Positions 42,171-51,703 are shown, numbered from the stretch's first letter. The stretch: DNA of 64,000 nucleotides from Clostridium pasteurianum BC1 (GCF_000389635.1 NC_021182.1:3885925-3949924), one strand, 5' to 3'. Program-made: numbers and translations. Notes: generated by a model from the letters alone, not told the origin.

Positions 42171-43211
42171 TTATTGCTTAAATAAGAAATAAAATAGCTT
42201 TTTAGGAAAATCTATTGATATTTCTTTAAATATTTTATTAAACATACCCAAATCAAAAACAACTAAGTCAGTATAAGATTTTTGTCCATATCCATAGCCA
42301 ATGATTTGTCCATATTTTCCTTCATTCATTTTATTTATTAATACATTCTGTAAATTTTCTTGTATTTGTTTGATTTCTTCTGCTGAGGAGTCTCCATTTT
42401 CATAGAAAATATAAATATAATCAGCGCCAACGGACTTCATAAAATCATAATTATCCTTTTTATTGCTAAAGTACTCATTACATAAATTTATATGTGAAGT
42501 GACCCCTCTTACAATATCTCCCCTGTTTTTCTTTTGTTTATTTATCTTAATCTCATTATAGGGTGTAAATATTTCACCGCTGTAATCAGGCATTCCCCAT
42601 TTTTTTCTTGTTATAGTCTCTGATACATGACTATATAAATCATGCAGAGTAATAAATTTTCTCGTGTTAAAAAAGTCACTGTTTTTATCTCTTTCAATAA
42701 TAATATTACCCGCATAACAATTCATATATAATTCCCCAAGCGATCTGTAAACCATCATCATGGCAATTGCTTCAGTATCTTCTCTGGACATTTTTAAAAA
42801 TCTTTCACAAAATATACGTATATTGAATTGATGCTTTTTTTTATCCATATCTAAAGCTGTGATTATTTCATAATCATTTATACTGTCATTTTCAAGTGCC
42901 AATAAATTATCTTCCTGATGAGGGAAGTCAACTGGTATATCCCATTTATCCCGAAGCTTCTCTGGCATATTTTCTTTAAAACATTTCTTTAAATAGTTCC
43001 TGTTTATATCCCCTAATGCATCCAGTATTAATTGATTTTTATCCTTACTTGTTTCAATAACAAAATAGATATTACCAAATAATTTATTTAATTTTTCCCC
43101 AATTAATTTAACATTTTTATTATAAATTTCCTTGTCATAACCACTTATATTTTGCCAATGTTTTTCAAACCATTGCCAGAATCCTATAGTATTATTTAAA
43201 AAACTCCCCAT
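42171..43211 (-). CDS. Unrecognised 346-aa protein inside the mannose-family PTS operon
   Basis: I do not recognise this protein. It is soluble, with no signal peptide or membrane span. The ATG at 43211 is 6 bases after GGAG. Visible pieces: an aromatic N-terminus (TIGFWQWFEKHWQNIS), a helical MMMVYRSLGELYMN block near the middle, LHDLYSHVSETITRKKW, and a C-terminal IGYGYGQKSYTDLVVFDL stretch. The spacing to IID (95 bases) and to IIA (22 bases) and the shared direction place it in the PTS operon. The second, similar operon at 60856-63449 has no counterpart, so it is an optional partner, perhaps regulating or modifying a PTS protein or the sugar. Confidence 0.7.
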   Translation of the reverse strand: MGSFLNNTIGFWQWFEKHWQNISGYDKEIYNKNVKLIGEKLNKLFGNIYFVIETSKDKNQLILDALGDINRNYLKKCFKENMPEKLRDKWDIPVDFPHQEDNLLALENDSINDYEIITALDMDKKKHQFNIRIFCERFLKMSREDTEAIAMMMVYRSLGELYMNCYAGNIIIERDKNSDFFNTRKFITLHDLYSHVSETITRKKWGMPDYSGEIFTPYNEIKINKQKKNRGDIVRGVTSHINLCNEYFSNKKDNYDFMKSVGADYIYIFYENGDSSAEEIKQIQENLQNVLINKMNEGKYGQIIGYGYGQKSYTDLVVFDLGMFNKIFKEISIDFPKKLFYFLFKQ

Positions 43212-43305
43212 GATAAACTCCATTTCTAAAGTTATTTTCCAGCTGACAAACCATATCTCCTAAGATACAGCACGAATACAATAGCACCCAAATATTTTCT
43301 AAAAC

Positions 43306-44124
43306 TTATGCTGATAATATATTAAGTAAAGCACACAACATTGAGAAAACAATTACAAGAATAATTATTCTAGTTGTGGTCATCTTTTTCCAGTCAAGAA
43401 GTTTATAAACAACAATTGTTAATACTGCTGGAAGTAAAGCAGGCATGATTTTATCAAGAACATCTTTTTGTATAGATAAGCTTACTTTACCCACCGTATA
43501 AACATAAGCAACATTCATTTTAATAACACTTGGAATAAGCGAACCTACAACAGCCAGACCAAGAATCGACGCTGCCTCTGTAAGAATATTTAGTTTATCA
43601 CCAAAGGAAGTAATTAACTTAAGTCCAGATTTATAACCAATATCAAATAATTTTACACGTACAAACAGAAATGCAATATTAAGTATCAACCACATGATGG
43701 CACCAGTTGGATTCCCCTGAAGAGCCATGTATCCTGAAATTGAGCCCATAATAGTTGGAAGCAGTACCCAAATCAATGTATCACCAATACCTGCAAGAGG
43801 TCCCATTAAACTGGTTTTAAAGGACTGAACCGTGTCTATGGCATCTTTACCATCTTTTTCTTCCATGGCAACAACAGCACCTAGAATAATATTTGCCATC
43901 CAAGTTGTAGTATTAAAGTATTTAAAATGATTATTTAAAACATCAACATAGTCATCATCATCTTTATATATTTTTCTTAAAAGTGGAGATAATGCATAAA
44001 CAAATGCTGGCCCCTGCTGTGTTTCATAGTTAAAATCATTACAAGCCATACCCATATAGCGTATTGCTGTTTTGTGTAAATCTTTTGATGTAACTACATA
44101 TTTTCCATTTGTTTCTTCACTCAT
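43306..44124 (-). CDS. PTS mannose-family EIID component, operon 1
   Basis: 272 aa from ATG 44124 (GGAG 9 bases upstream). It overlaps the end of IIC in GATGAGTGA, so translation is coupled. Standard IID features: soluble N-terminal half with NFNYETQQGPAFVYAL, the SLMGPLAGIGDT motif near residue 107, and hydrophobic helices at the end. Forms the membrane channel with IIC. Confidence 0.94.
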   Translation of the reverse strand: MSEETNGKYVVTSKDLHKTAIRYMGMACNDFNYETQQGPAFVYALSPLLRKIYKDDDDYVDVLNNHFKYFNTTTWMANIILGAVVAMEEKDGKDAIDTVQSFKTSLMGPLAGIGDTLIWVLLPTIMGSISGYMALQGNPTGAIMWLILNIAFLFVRVKLFDIGYKSGLKLITSFGDKLNILTEAASILGLAVVGSLIPSVIKMNVAYVYTVGKVSLSIQKDVLDKIMPALLPAVLTIVVYKLLDWKKMTTTRIIILVIVFSMLCALLNILSA

Positions 44125-44893
44125 CGTAATCATCTCCTTGTACTGCAGTATTGCTTACTGGGGCTGAAGCCGCTTTAGTAAACATATTATAAGCAAATCC
44201 AAACCCTATAATTGCCACTCCAAGTATAGGCATCTTAAGAAATGCTGATAATGCAAAACCAATCAATATATACATTAAATATTTTTTTACTGGCATATAA
44301 TGTAAAAGAATTGCAATACCAACAACAGGTAATATTCCCCCGGCAATAGAAAGCCCATTAGTTACCCATTTAGGCACACTGTTAAGTATAAAATTTACTG
44401 CTTGAGATCCAAAGATAACGCAGATGGCAGTGGGAATTGCCGTAGACAATCCAAATAAAACAGGTCCTAAATACAGTATATTTTTCATCTTTTTAAATTC
44501 TCTGTTGTTAGCATAGGTTTGAGCTTTATGAACAATAAAATTGTTAACTAGCTTAACAATTATATCCAGTTGAATACCAAGCATTCCAACTGGCAGTCCT
44601 ATTGCTAACCCTGCTTTAATCCCTTGTCCTGTTTTTATTGCTATATATGCTCCAACAATTGTTGCCAGTCCATAGTTAGGTACAGAGGAACCTCCTAAGG
44701 AGGCAACCCCCAAGGCCATCAATTGAAAAGTTCCTGCAACAATCATAGCAGTTTTCATATCGCCCATAATTAGTCCTACAATAAATCCCATAATAACAGG
44801 ATAATAGGTAATGACAACAAATCCGTTCTGATCTATAGTCATAAAAAATGCAAGCAAAATTATGAGAATCATTTGTATAATTGCAATAGTCAT
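44117..44893 (-). CDS. PTS mannose-family EIIC component, operon 1
   Basis: 258 aa, about eight hydrophobic segments. Family motifs: VIMGFIVGLIMGDMKTAMIV near residues 33-52 and GLATIVGAYIAIKTGQG. It binds and translocates the sugar together with IID. Sits 22 bases after the second IIB gene. Confidence 0.93.
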   Translation of the reverse strand: MTIAIIQMILIILLAFFMTIDQNGFVVITYYPVIMGFIVGLIMGDMKTAMIVAGTFQLMALGVASLGGSSVPNYGLATIVGAYIAIKTGQGIKAGLAIGLPVGMLGIQLDIIVKLVNNFIVHKAQTYANNREFKKMKNILYLGPVLFGLSTAIPTAICVIFGSQAVNFILNSVPKWVTNGLSIAGGILPVVGIAILLHYMPVKKYLMYILIGFALSAFLKMPILGVAIIGFGFAYNMFTKAASAPVSNTAVQGDDYDE

Positions 44894-44915
44894 TTTTATC
44901 TCCTCATTTCATCAT

Positions 44916-45401
44916 CTATTTTTTAGCATTTAAAACATCAGCAAAATTTTGCTCTGTATCAGTTGGAACATATTGAAGATTAACTGGTACACCTTTATCA
45001 ATTATATATTGTAAGTCCTTTTTTTCTTCTTCTGTGATAGCTACAAATTTAGATATTTTTTCTTTTTCCTCTGAAAAAAACATAATGCCAACGTTTACTT
45101 TAGGTAATTCAACACCTGCATCTACTAATTTTTTCAAAGTTTCCGGTTCCTTTACTACGATAAATACTCTTTGAATATCATAATTGTGATTGTTAAAATT
45201 ATTAATTGCTTTATTAGTGTCAATAATAGACATACTCACTCCAGTAGGTTTTGAAAGTCTCATACTTGCTTTCATTCCCTCATCTTTACTAACCTGATCA
45301 TCAATAACCATAAGTCTTGTTGCCTTAGTTGCAGATGCCCACTGTGTAACCACTAATCCGTGGATAAGTCTTTGATCGATTCTTGCTAATTGTATACTCA
45401 T
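44916..45401 (-). CDS. PTS mannose-family EIIB component, operon 1 (second IIB)
   Basis: 161 aa from ATG 45401, 8 bases after GGAGG. The phospho-accepting His14 lies in ARIDQRLIHG. NVGIMFFSEEKEKISKF and the end QYVPTDTEQNF are typical of sorbose/mannose IIB. The operon has two IIB genes in a row; this one is the more canonical of the pair. Confidence 0.93.
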   Translation of the reverse strand: MSIQLARIDQRLIHGLVVTQWASATKATRLMVIDDQVSKDEGMKASMRLSKPTGVSMSIIDTNKAINNFNNHNYDIQRVFIVVKEPETLKKLVDAGVELPKVNVGIMFFSEEKEKISKFVAITEEEKKDLQYIIDKGVPVNLQYVPTDTEQNFADVLNAKK

Positions 45402-45455
45402 AATATTTCCCTCCAAAAATTTTATTTAAGAAAAAGATAAAAAGCGAATTTTATA

Positions 45456-45929
45456 CTATAACTTTATTTTTTTTGTATTAGGCATATCTTGAATATATAT
45501 GTCCACTCCCTTTGCTTTTATATATTCAATATCTTTTAAATCGTTATTATCCACATAAACATTAGATGCTAGTAGTCTTTTTCCGTTGGTATTATACATG
45601 TTGCCAACACTAATTTCTACGATATTTATTTCACTGTCTACAAGCTGCCTTGCAATTTGTGGAGTTCTACAAACAATAAAAACCTTTTCATTATTTACAT
45701 TATCTACTATCTGTTTTATATCTTTTACATAGCAGAAGATAACATTTGCTCCTGAGGCTCGTGTTGTCATCTTCATTAATTCCATCAGCATTTTATTTTT
45801 CATAACATTATCATCTGGAACTAAAATAAGATTGGCACGTAAATAAGCTCTCCAAATAACCGCTATCTGTCCATGAACTAATCGATTATCAACTCTTGTT
45901 AACTGAATTTTATTTTTCACCTTTATCAT
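45456..45929 (-). CDS. PTS mannose-family EIIB component, operon 1 (first IIB)
   Basis: 157 aa. His19 in TRVDNRLVHGQIAVIW is the phosphorylation site. It differs widely from the next IIB (VDIYIQDMPNTKK end, longer basic start), so it is not a recent duplicate. The start is ATG 45929 or the GTG three codons later (GAGAGGA lies too close to the ATG). First gene after the sigma-54 promoter. It may be specific for another IIC or act as a regulatory IIB for the LevR protein. Confidence 0.88.
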   Translation of the reverse strand: MIKVKNKIQLTRVDNRLVHGQIAVIWRAYLRANLILVPDDNVMKNKMLMELMKMTTRASGANVIFCYVKDIKQIVDNVNNEKVFIVCRTPQIARQLVDSEINIVEISVGNMYNTNGKRLLASNVYVDNNDLKDIEYIKAKGVDIYIQDMPNTKKIKL

Positions 45930-45950
45930 TTCCTCTCACTTTAATATATA

Positions 45951-45967
45951 AGCAAAAATCATGCCAA
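45951..45967 (-). promoter_or_regulatory. Sigma-54 promoter of mannose-family PTS operon 1
   Basis: Minus strand TTGGCATGATTTTTGCT, the -24 GG and -12 GC correctly spaced. Lies 22 bases before the first IIB and directly after the LevR-type activator gene. Confidence 0.88.
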
Positions 45968-45996
45968 GGACTGTCAACGTTCTTAACATGATTTTT
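45954..45996 (-). terminator. Inverted repeat downstream of LevR-type gene 1, overlapping the sigma-54 promoter
   Basis: AAAAATCATG and CATGATTTTT arms around a 23-base loop; the T-rich 3' arm is the same DNA as the -24/-12 promoter. Confidence 0.5.
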
Positions 45997-46020
45997 AATA
46001 AATACTCTATTATCGGCATT

Positions 46021-48774
46021 CTAGCTATTACCTATTTCGATTCTATTCTTCATAATATCATAAATAAACCCTATTTCAGAAAATGGAATTTCAATATTAT
46101 AATACTGTTCTATGACACTAAAAGCATTTTTAATAGTTTTTATAAAGTGTACATGATACTGTACAAAATTATCAAGCTCAGGATAATTTAAATTAGGATT
46201 TTTAATAATTACCCTTTCCATCATACAGCTGATATGAATATATAAACTTATCTTTAAAAATCCATCCATTTTCACACCAAAACTACGCTCAATTTTTACA
46301 ACTGCATCCTCTACCTGATTAATTGTCTGCCTAGGGTTTAATATAGTAAGGTAATCTACAATATTTTCCAAAGTAAACATTTTTACCATGTCTTCATTTA
46401 TACTATCTAAAATTTTATCATTAAAAATATCAGGAAATGCTTTTTTTAAAAGGGAATCACTTAGTTTTCTATTAATAAAAGTTTCAAAGGAGATAAATGG
46501 TATATCCTTAACTTCAGGATCTTCTGTTCCAATAATCATTTCAACACTATAATCCTGTAGTACACTCTGATTAATTCCCTTATCTTTTAATTCATAATAA
46601 TCAATAGTAAAAATAGGAATTTCATTTTCTGTATTTTCATCAATTAATTTTTTAATCATCTTTGCAGCACCCAGCCTAGTTGTACATGTTGTCACAATAG
46701 CTTTTTTCTTTAATTTTTTTTGAATAAAGTGGGAGCTTATATGTATTTTTTTAACTGAATGATCAGCAATAGATTCTATGCTCTCATCATTTAGTATTCG
46801 CTGCCCTACATCTAAAGCTATTGCTGTTGACACATTATTAATTATAGCTATATTTCCTAAATAACTGCCGCTTAATTTTGTGTATATTTTTTCTAAAGAA
46901 CCCATATCTACAAGAATAACCAAATCATTTTCTATATCTATCGTTTGACAATATTTTTTAATCTCATTATTTATATCATCAATAGTAGCATTAAGCGGCA
47001 TATCAAAAGATTCGTACACATAACTTCCAAGCAAACGATTACTGGTGCTGGCAATACTTGCTGCTGTTGAATAACCATGAGCAATTATAATAGCATTAAT
47101 GTTTCTTTTCTTCAGTGTTCTCTGCTGGGAATAAACAAACATAAATAAATACAACATAAAAATTTTCTTATTTGGAATACTAACTTCTTTCTCCAACTCA
47201 TCTAAAATAACTTTTGCTATCTTTAATCCTTTATAATAACGATTTCCAAGTTCATCAATTGCCTCAGTTAATTCTTTATTTAATATTAAAGATTCCGTAT
47301 TATCATAAATATAAAGCACTAGATTTGTTAATATACCAACGTGACTATTGTACTGATTCAATCCAAAATTCAAATAAGCATAAGATAAAATATTACGTAT
47401 TTTTTTTTGCATAGATTCAAAAAATATATTCTGCTTATGCATATTTAAGTCAAACATGACATGATTTATACATCTGTTAAATATACGACATATTTTAACA
47501 TAAAATGTATCTTCATCTATTTCATTTTTTTTAAGAGCCATGATTCTGCTTACAATAATCTGATTATAACGTTGAAGTCTTAATTTCTCACCAGTTCTTT
47601 GATTTGTTTCCTTTGAATTAATATAGGAGATTTCTAAATCATTCACATTAAATGGATTCTCTTCATTAATTTCAGATGATTTCAAAAGATTTTCAGGTAA
47701 ATGATTTATTTGAATAAATATTGTTTCCCCTGCATTTATCTTTTCTTCTGTAAGAGCTTTTGCACAGCTTAATTTAATTATATTTGATAGCTTTCCCACA
47801 TTTCCCTTTTCAATATTGTTTAGTAAAAAATTAATTACATTACTCTTTATAATCATGTTTTTCTTAATTAAGCTTGCTTCTTTTTTATAAAAGCTATAGA
47901 TAAGATCAAGTCTTTCATTTTGTGGTCTTTCTTTATAACTTGGTATCTTGATAATAAGGGGTATTCTTCTTAAAAAAGTATCCAGAAAATGTGATTCAGG
48001 ATTTTCTGTAGTTGCAAACATCAATCTAACATTTGATTTTCTATATTTATCTGTTTCACCCATTCTTCTAAAATAACCTTTATCCATGAACAAAAATAGT
48101 TTTTCCTGTCCTTCAGAAGGTAATCTGTGAATTTCATCTAGAAAAAGATAACCATTATCAGCAAGCTCAATCAAACCTTTTTTTTCTTGATCTGCACCCG
48201 TATAGGCTCCTTTTGCATGTCCAAATAAGATTGATGATAATAGTTCCGGATTATTGGCATATTCTGCACAGTTAAGTTCTACAAAATCTCCAGTACAATA
48301 TTCACTTTTTAAAGCATATTCATAAGTCAATCTTGCAAATAAACTTTTTCCAACACCTGATTCTCCTACAAATAATGAGTTAAGACCTTTGGGTGGATAA
48401 ATAACTGATGATTTACATTGATCAATAATTGTTTTCAGGCTTCCCTCACTTCCAACCAATTGGCTAAATGGATTAATGTTTTTGTTTTCAGTATTTTTAT
48501 TTTCAATACCCTGCTTTAAATATTGGTTAATCATTAAATAGGAATCTTTATCCTTTTCATAAACACTTCTAGGAAGAAAATATACTGGGCGAGTATTAAC
48601 CTTAATTGCATTTCCTTCATTAACAAATTCATTGAGAAAATGACTTACCAAATTTCTTTGTATATTTAATTCATCTGATATCTCCTTAGCACTGACTCCT
48701 AAATCCTTATTGGGATCAATTTTCAATGACAGTTCTTGAAATTTTATATTTATCTTTTCTCTATTTGTTGCCAT
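46021..48774 (-). CDS. levR: LevR-type sigma-54 activator with PRD and PTS-like domains (1)
   Basis: 917 aa. HTH at about 25-50; AAA+ domain from about 105 with Walker A GESGVGKS (137-144), the sigma-54-contacting loop GAYTGAD and LFLDEIHRLP. Then a PRD region, an EIIA-mannose-like domain (IIAHGYSTAASIAS), an EIIB-like segment with Cys (VTTCTTRLGAAK), and a final PRD (SLYIHISCMMERV). It activates the PTS operon next to it in response to PTS phosphorylation. ATG 48774 lies 8 bases after GGGG. Confidence 0.93.
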   Translation of the reverse strand: MATNREKINIKFQELSLKIDPNKDLGVSAKEISDELNIQRNLVSHFLNEFVNEGNAIKVNTRPVYFLPRSVYEKDKDSYLMINQYLKQGIENKNTENKNINPFSQLVGSEGSLKTIIDQCKSSVIYPPKGLNSLFVGESGVGKSLFARLTYEYALKSEYCTGDFVELNCAEYANNPELLSSILFGHAKGAYTGADQEKKGLIELADNGYLFLDEIHRLPSEGQEKLFLFMDKGYFRRMGETDKYRKSNVRLMFATTENPESHFLDTFLRRIPLIIKIPSYKERPQNERLDLIYSFYKKEASLIKKNMIIKSNVINFLLNNIEKGNVGKLSNIIKLSCAKALTEEKINAGETIFIQINHLPENLLKSSEINEENPFNVNDLEISYINSKETNQRTGEKLRLQRYNQIIVSRIMALKKNEIDEDTFYVKICRIFNRCINHVMFDLNMHKQNIFFESMQKKIRNILSYAYLNFGLNQYNSHVGILTNLVLYIYDNTESLILNKELTEAIDELGNRYYKGLKIAKVILDELEKEVSIPNKKIFMLYLFMFVYSQQRTLKKRNINAIIIAHGYSTAASIASTSNRLLGSYVYESFDMPLNATIDDINNEIKKYCQTIDIENDLVILVDMGSLEKIYTKLSGSYLGNIAIINNVSTAIALDVGQRILNDESIESIADHSVKKIHISSHFIQKKLKKKAIVTTCTTRLGAAKMIKKLIDENTENEIPIFTIDYYELKDKGINQSVLQDYSVEMIIGTEDPEVKDIPFISFETFINRKLSDSLLKKAFPDIFNDKILDSINEDMVKMFTLENIVDYLTILNPRQTINQVEDAVVKIERSFGVKMDGFLKISLYIHISCMMERVIIKNPNLNYPELDNFVQYHVHFIKTIKNAFSVIEQYYNIEIPFSEIGFIYDIMKNRIEIGNS

Positions 48775-49008
48775 CTTCATTACCCCTTTAAAATATAATA
48801 TAATTTATATTTAATATGTTTTTTAGTAAATACACATTAAAATCTTAAGTACCTTATCTTAATTATTATAGTAAACGTATAAGTTGGATATAATAATCAT
48901 ATGAATGGAAAATAAAAATGTCAAGTAAAGGTATAAGTAAATTAGATTTGATCCTAAAATATATTGTTAATTGTCATAATTTCTAATAAGATTTTTCTAT
49001 AGACAAAA

Positions 49009-49045
49009 TATGCACTAGAACCTCTTTAAAAAGTTCTAGTGCATA
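49009..49045 (-). terminator. Terminator after EIIA copy 1
   Basis: Stem TATGCACTAGAAC with GTTCTAGTGCATA. The same hairpin is repeated at 49913-49949. Confidence 0.75.
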
Positions 49046-49076
49046 TAATATGTTTTAATAGATACAATTTAATATT

Positions 49077-49601
49077 TTACAAGCTTATTTTTATAACATC
49101 TTTTTCTTTAGCTTTTACATAGCCAGTTTTAAAAGTAAAAGCTTTATTATCTGCTTCTAAAAAAATTATTGGAACAACTATAGACGGAATTTTTTTCTTT
49201 ACCTCTTCAATATCTACTTTTAGAATTAAATCTCCTGCCTTAACAACTGCCCCTTCTTTGGTATAAAGGTTAAAACCTTCCCCCTTTAATGCAACAGTAT
49301 TTAATCCAAAATGAATTAAGATTTCAAGTCCTGAATTACTCTTTATGGATATGCCATGTTTTGTTGGAAATACAGAAGTGACCATACCATCTACTGGTGA
49401 AAATACATTTCCATCTTCAGGTTCTATGGCAAATCCATCTCCCATCTTCCTTTTAGAAAAGACATCATCACTTACATCATCTAAATTTATAATCTTTCCT
49501 GAAATTGGTACTAAAAATTCATTATCAACCACAGTTTTAGTAATATTGATATTCTTGTCCTTTTTTTCAATTTCTGATTTTTCATTAAACGAATTAGACA
49601 T
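49077..49601 (-). CDS. PTS glucose-family EIIA (Crr-like), copy 1
   Basis: 174 aa, one soluble EIIA-glc domain. Active histidines His82 (PTKHGIS) and His97 (LIHFGL); VDGMVTSVFP and GEGFNLYTKEG are family blocks. It would donate phosphate to the IIBC protein at 53226, which lacks its own IIA domain. GGAGGA precedes the ATG. Its tandem paralogue lies 380 bases upstream, about 85% identical by eye over the EIIA domain but with a different first 25 residues. Confidence 0.92.
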   Translation of the reverse strand: MSNSFNEKSEIEKKDKNINITKTVVDNEFLVPISGKIINLDDVSDDVFSKRKMGDGFAIEPEDGNVFSPVDGMVTSVFPTKHGISIKSNSGLEILIHFGLNTVALKGEGFNLYTKEGAVVKAGDLILKVDIEEVKKKIPSIVVPIIFLEADNKAFTFKTGYVKAKEKDVIKISL

Positions 49602-49634
49602 ATTTATTCCTCCTTAAAACATAAAATTAATATT

Positions 49635-49648
49635 TGTAAACCTTTACA
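49635..49648. promoter_or_regulatory. cre-like palindrome before EIIA copy 1
   Basis: TGTAAACCTTTACA, one mismatch from the cre consensus and nearly symmetric. Confidence 0.4.
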
Positions 49649-49793
49649 TAAAAGATAAATAATTTACTTTTAATTATCTCTTTTCTATTATAACAAATCT
49701 TCTAATTCTTTTAAACTAATTTCATAATATTACAGAACTTAGTACCTAAATTCCAGTAAAAATTTTGTTTTTACTGGAATTATATTTAATCCA

Positions 49794-49909
49794 TTTATCC
49801 GATGACTACCATCCGTAATACTCCCAGCTTCTATCAAAGTGAGAGATAAGGTCTGCTAAGTCCTTGGATAACGACTTCTAAAGTATTGGTATCTCTTAAA
49901 ACCGATAGC
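49794..49909 (+). repeat. Dispersed structured element, copy 5 (type B)
   Basis: TTATCCGATGACTACC, GTAATACTCCCAGCTT, a short loop, then TCCTTGGATAACGACTTCTA and 3' hairpin TATTGGT/ACCGATA. The most diverged full copy; it lies exactly between the tandem EIIA duplicates. Confidence 0.65.
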
Positions 49910-49912
49910 AAA

Positions 49913-49949
49913 ATATGCACTAGAACCTCTTTAAAAAGTTCTAGTGCAT
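49913..49949 (-). terminator. Terminator after EIIA copy 2
   Basis: Same hairpin sequence as at 49009-49045, showing that gene and terminator were duplicated together. Confidence 0.75.
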
Positions 49950-49982
49950 ATTAATATTCTTTAATAAATACAATTTAATATT

Positions 49983-50507
49983 TTATAAGTTTATTTGAAT
50001 AATACCTTTTTCTTTAGCTTTTACATTACCAGTTTTAAAAATAAACGTTTTATCATTTGCTTCTAAAAAAATCACTGGAACAACTATAGAAGGAACTTTT
50101 TTCTTTATCTCATCAATATTTACTTCTAGAATCAAATCTCCTGCCTTAACAACTGTTCCCTCTTCAGTACGAAGGTTAAAACCTTCCCCTTTTAATTCAA
50201 CAGTATCTAATCCAAAGTGAATTAAGATTTCAAGTCCTGAATTACTCTTTATGGAGATGGCATGTTTTGTTGGAAATATAGAAGTAACCGTACCATCTAC
50301 TGGTGAAAATACATTCCCATCTTCAGGTTCTATGGCAAATCCATCACCCATCATCCTTTTGGAAAAAACCTCATCACTTACATCATCTAAATTTATAATT
50401 TTTCCCGAAACAGGTACTAAAAATTCATCCTTATTTGATTCTTCAACAGCTTTTGATTTCACATCATTTTTTTTAGAACCTAATTTCTCTCTTAATAAAT
50501 TGAACAT
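49983..50507 (-). CDS. PTS glucose-family EIIA (Crr-like), copy 2
   Basis: 174 aa from ATG 50507, 8 bases after GGAGG; the longer frame to 50540 has no ribosome site. His82 and His97 occupy the same positions as in copy 1. The lengths match exactly and the terminator is duplicated, so this is a whole-gene tandem duplication. The different N-termini (FNLLREKLGSKK here) may separate their partners or their regulation. Confidence 0.92.
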   Translation of the reverse strand: MFNLLREKLGSKKNDVKSKAVEESNKDEFLVPVSGKIINLDDVSDEVFSKRMMGDGFAIEPEDGNVFSPVDGTVTSIFPTKHAISIKSNSGLEILIHFGLDTVELKGEGFNLRTEEGTVVKAGDLILEVNIDEIKKKVPSIVVPVIFLEANDKTFIFKTGNVKAKEKGIIQINL

Positions 50508-50726
50508 ATTATTTTCCTCCCCAAGAATATATAAATTCACTATGGTTCTTTTTGTAACAATACTTATTTTACCTCGGACTTCCTTACTTGATTATGATAG
50601 ATTCACTCAATAATTTAAACCTTTTCATAATTTAAAATGCATATACGCATCTTAATTATATTTGTATACTCGTACCAAAGTTTTTAAAGTTCTTATCCAA
50701 AATTTAACTTTCATATGTTTTAATAA

Positions 50727-51491
50727 TTACAATTCATTTTGTTTGATTCTTTCCAAATATTTATCCAATAGAATTTCAAATAACATTATAACATTTCCAT
50801 AAAAGAAATTAGGTAATTTATTACGATCATCCATAACATGCATATCATATATTTTAAAATTAACATCAGACAAATCTGCCAATGTATTTTTACTTTCTCC
50901 TGTAAAAGAAATTGTTTTTATGCCATTCTTTTTAGCAGACTTAGAAATATCCACCAAAAAATCTGTCTCCCCCGACTTTGAAACACTTATAAATAATTTG
51001 GCACCTATGGGATTTACATCGTAACTCTCATAGGTTTCAGAAAAAATACAATTAAAACCATTGACCAATAACTTCCTATTAATGTATTGTGCAATAAATG
51101 ATGAAAGTCCTTGCCCACAGGTATATATAGCATAATTTTTATTTTCTATTAATAAATTTATAAATTTATTAATACTATCATTGTCTATTAAAGATAGTAG
51201 TTCCTCAGTATTAATACCAAAATATTTGTTATTATCTTCTACATCAAAATGAGTCTTCTTATTTTTTATAGTGAAAAATAAGTTATAATACATATCCAAG
51301 AAACCAGAATAGCCTAATTTTTTTGCTAGGTTCATAATAGTAGTAGTACTTGTATAATGCTGTTTTGCTATTCCTCTTACCCCAATTTCTTTTACATTGT
51401 CTATGTTATTAATAATATAAGTTAATATATTCTCTTCTGTTTTAGTCAAATTACTTTTATTGCTTATTTTACTTATGTCTAATTGAAACAT
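50727..51491 (-). CDS. RpiR-family regulator with SIS domain
   Basis: 254 aa. N-terminal HTH (ENILTYIINNIDNVKEIG...YTSTTTIMNLAKKLGYSGF, about 18-65) and C-terminal SIS sugar-phosphate-binding domain (YTCGQGLSSFIAQYINRKLL; LFISVSKSGETDFLVDIS). Such proteins sense a sugar phosphate; the neighbours (GH4 phospho-glucosidase, IIBC, two IIA) make the glucoside PTS the likely target. GAGGTG precedes the ATG. Confidence 0.9.
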   Translation of the reverse strand: MFQLDISKISNKSNLTKTEENILTYIINNIDNVKEIGVRGIAKQHYTSTTTIMNLAKKLGYSGFLDMYYNLFFTIKNKKTHFDVEDNNKYFGINTEELLSLIDNDSINKFINLLIENKNYAIYTCGQGLSSFIAQYINRKLLVNGFNCIFSETYESYDVNPIGAKLFISVSKSGETDFLVDISKSAKKNGIKTISFTGESKNTLADLSDVNFKIYDMHVMDDRNKLPNFFYGNVIMLFEILLDKYLERIKQNEL

Positions 51492-51703
51492 AGATTCACC
51501 TCGAATACAAAATTGAAAGTACTTTTATCTATATGAAGAAATTGCATAATTTATAAATATAGATTACATATTATATTTTAGACTTTTCAAATATGCAACT
51601 TTCTTATTTATATTTTTATTATACATGAGTAAAATAAAAATATAAAGTTTACAATCAATTAAATCAAGGTTACTGCTACACTGAATAAGATAATTATTAA
51701 CAC

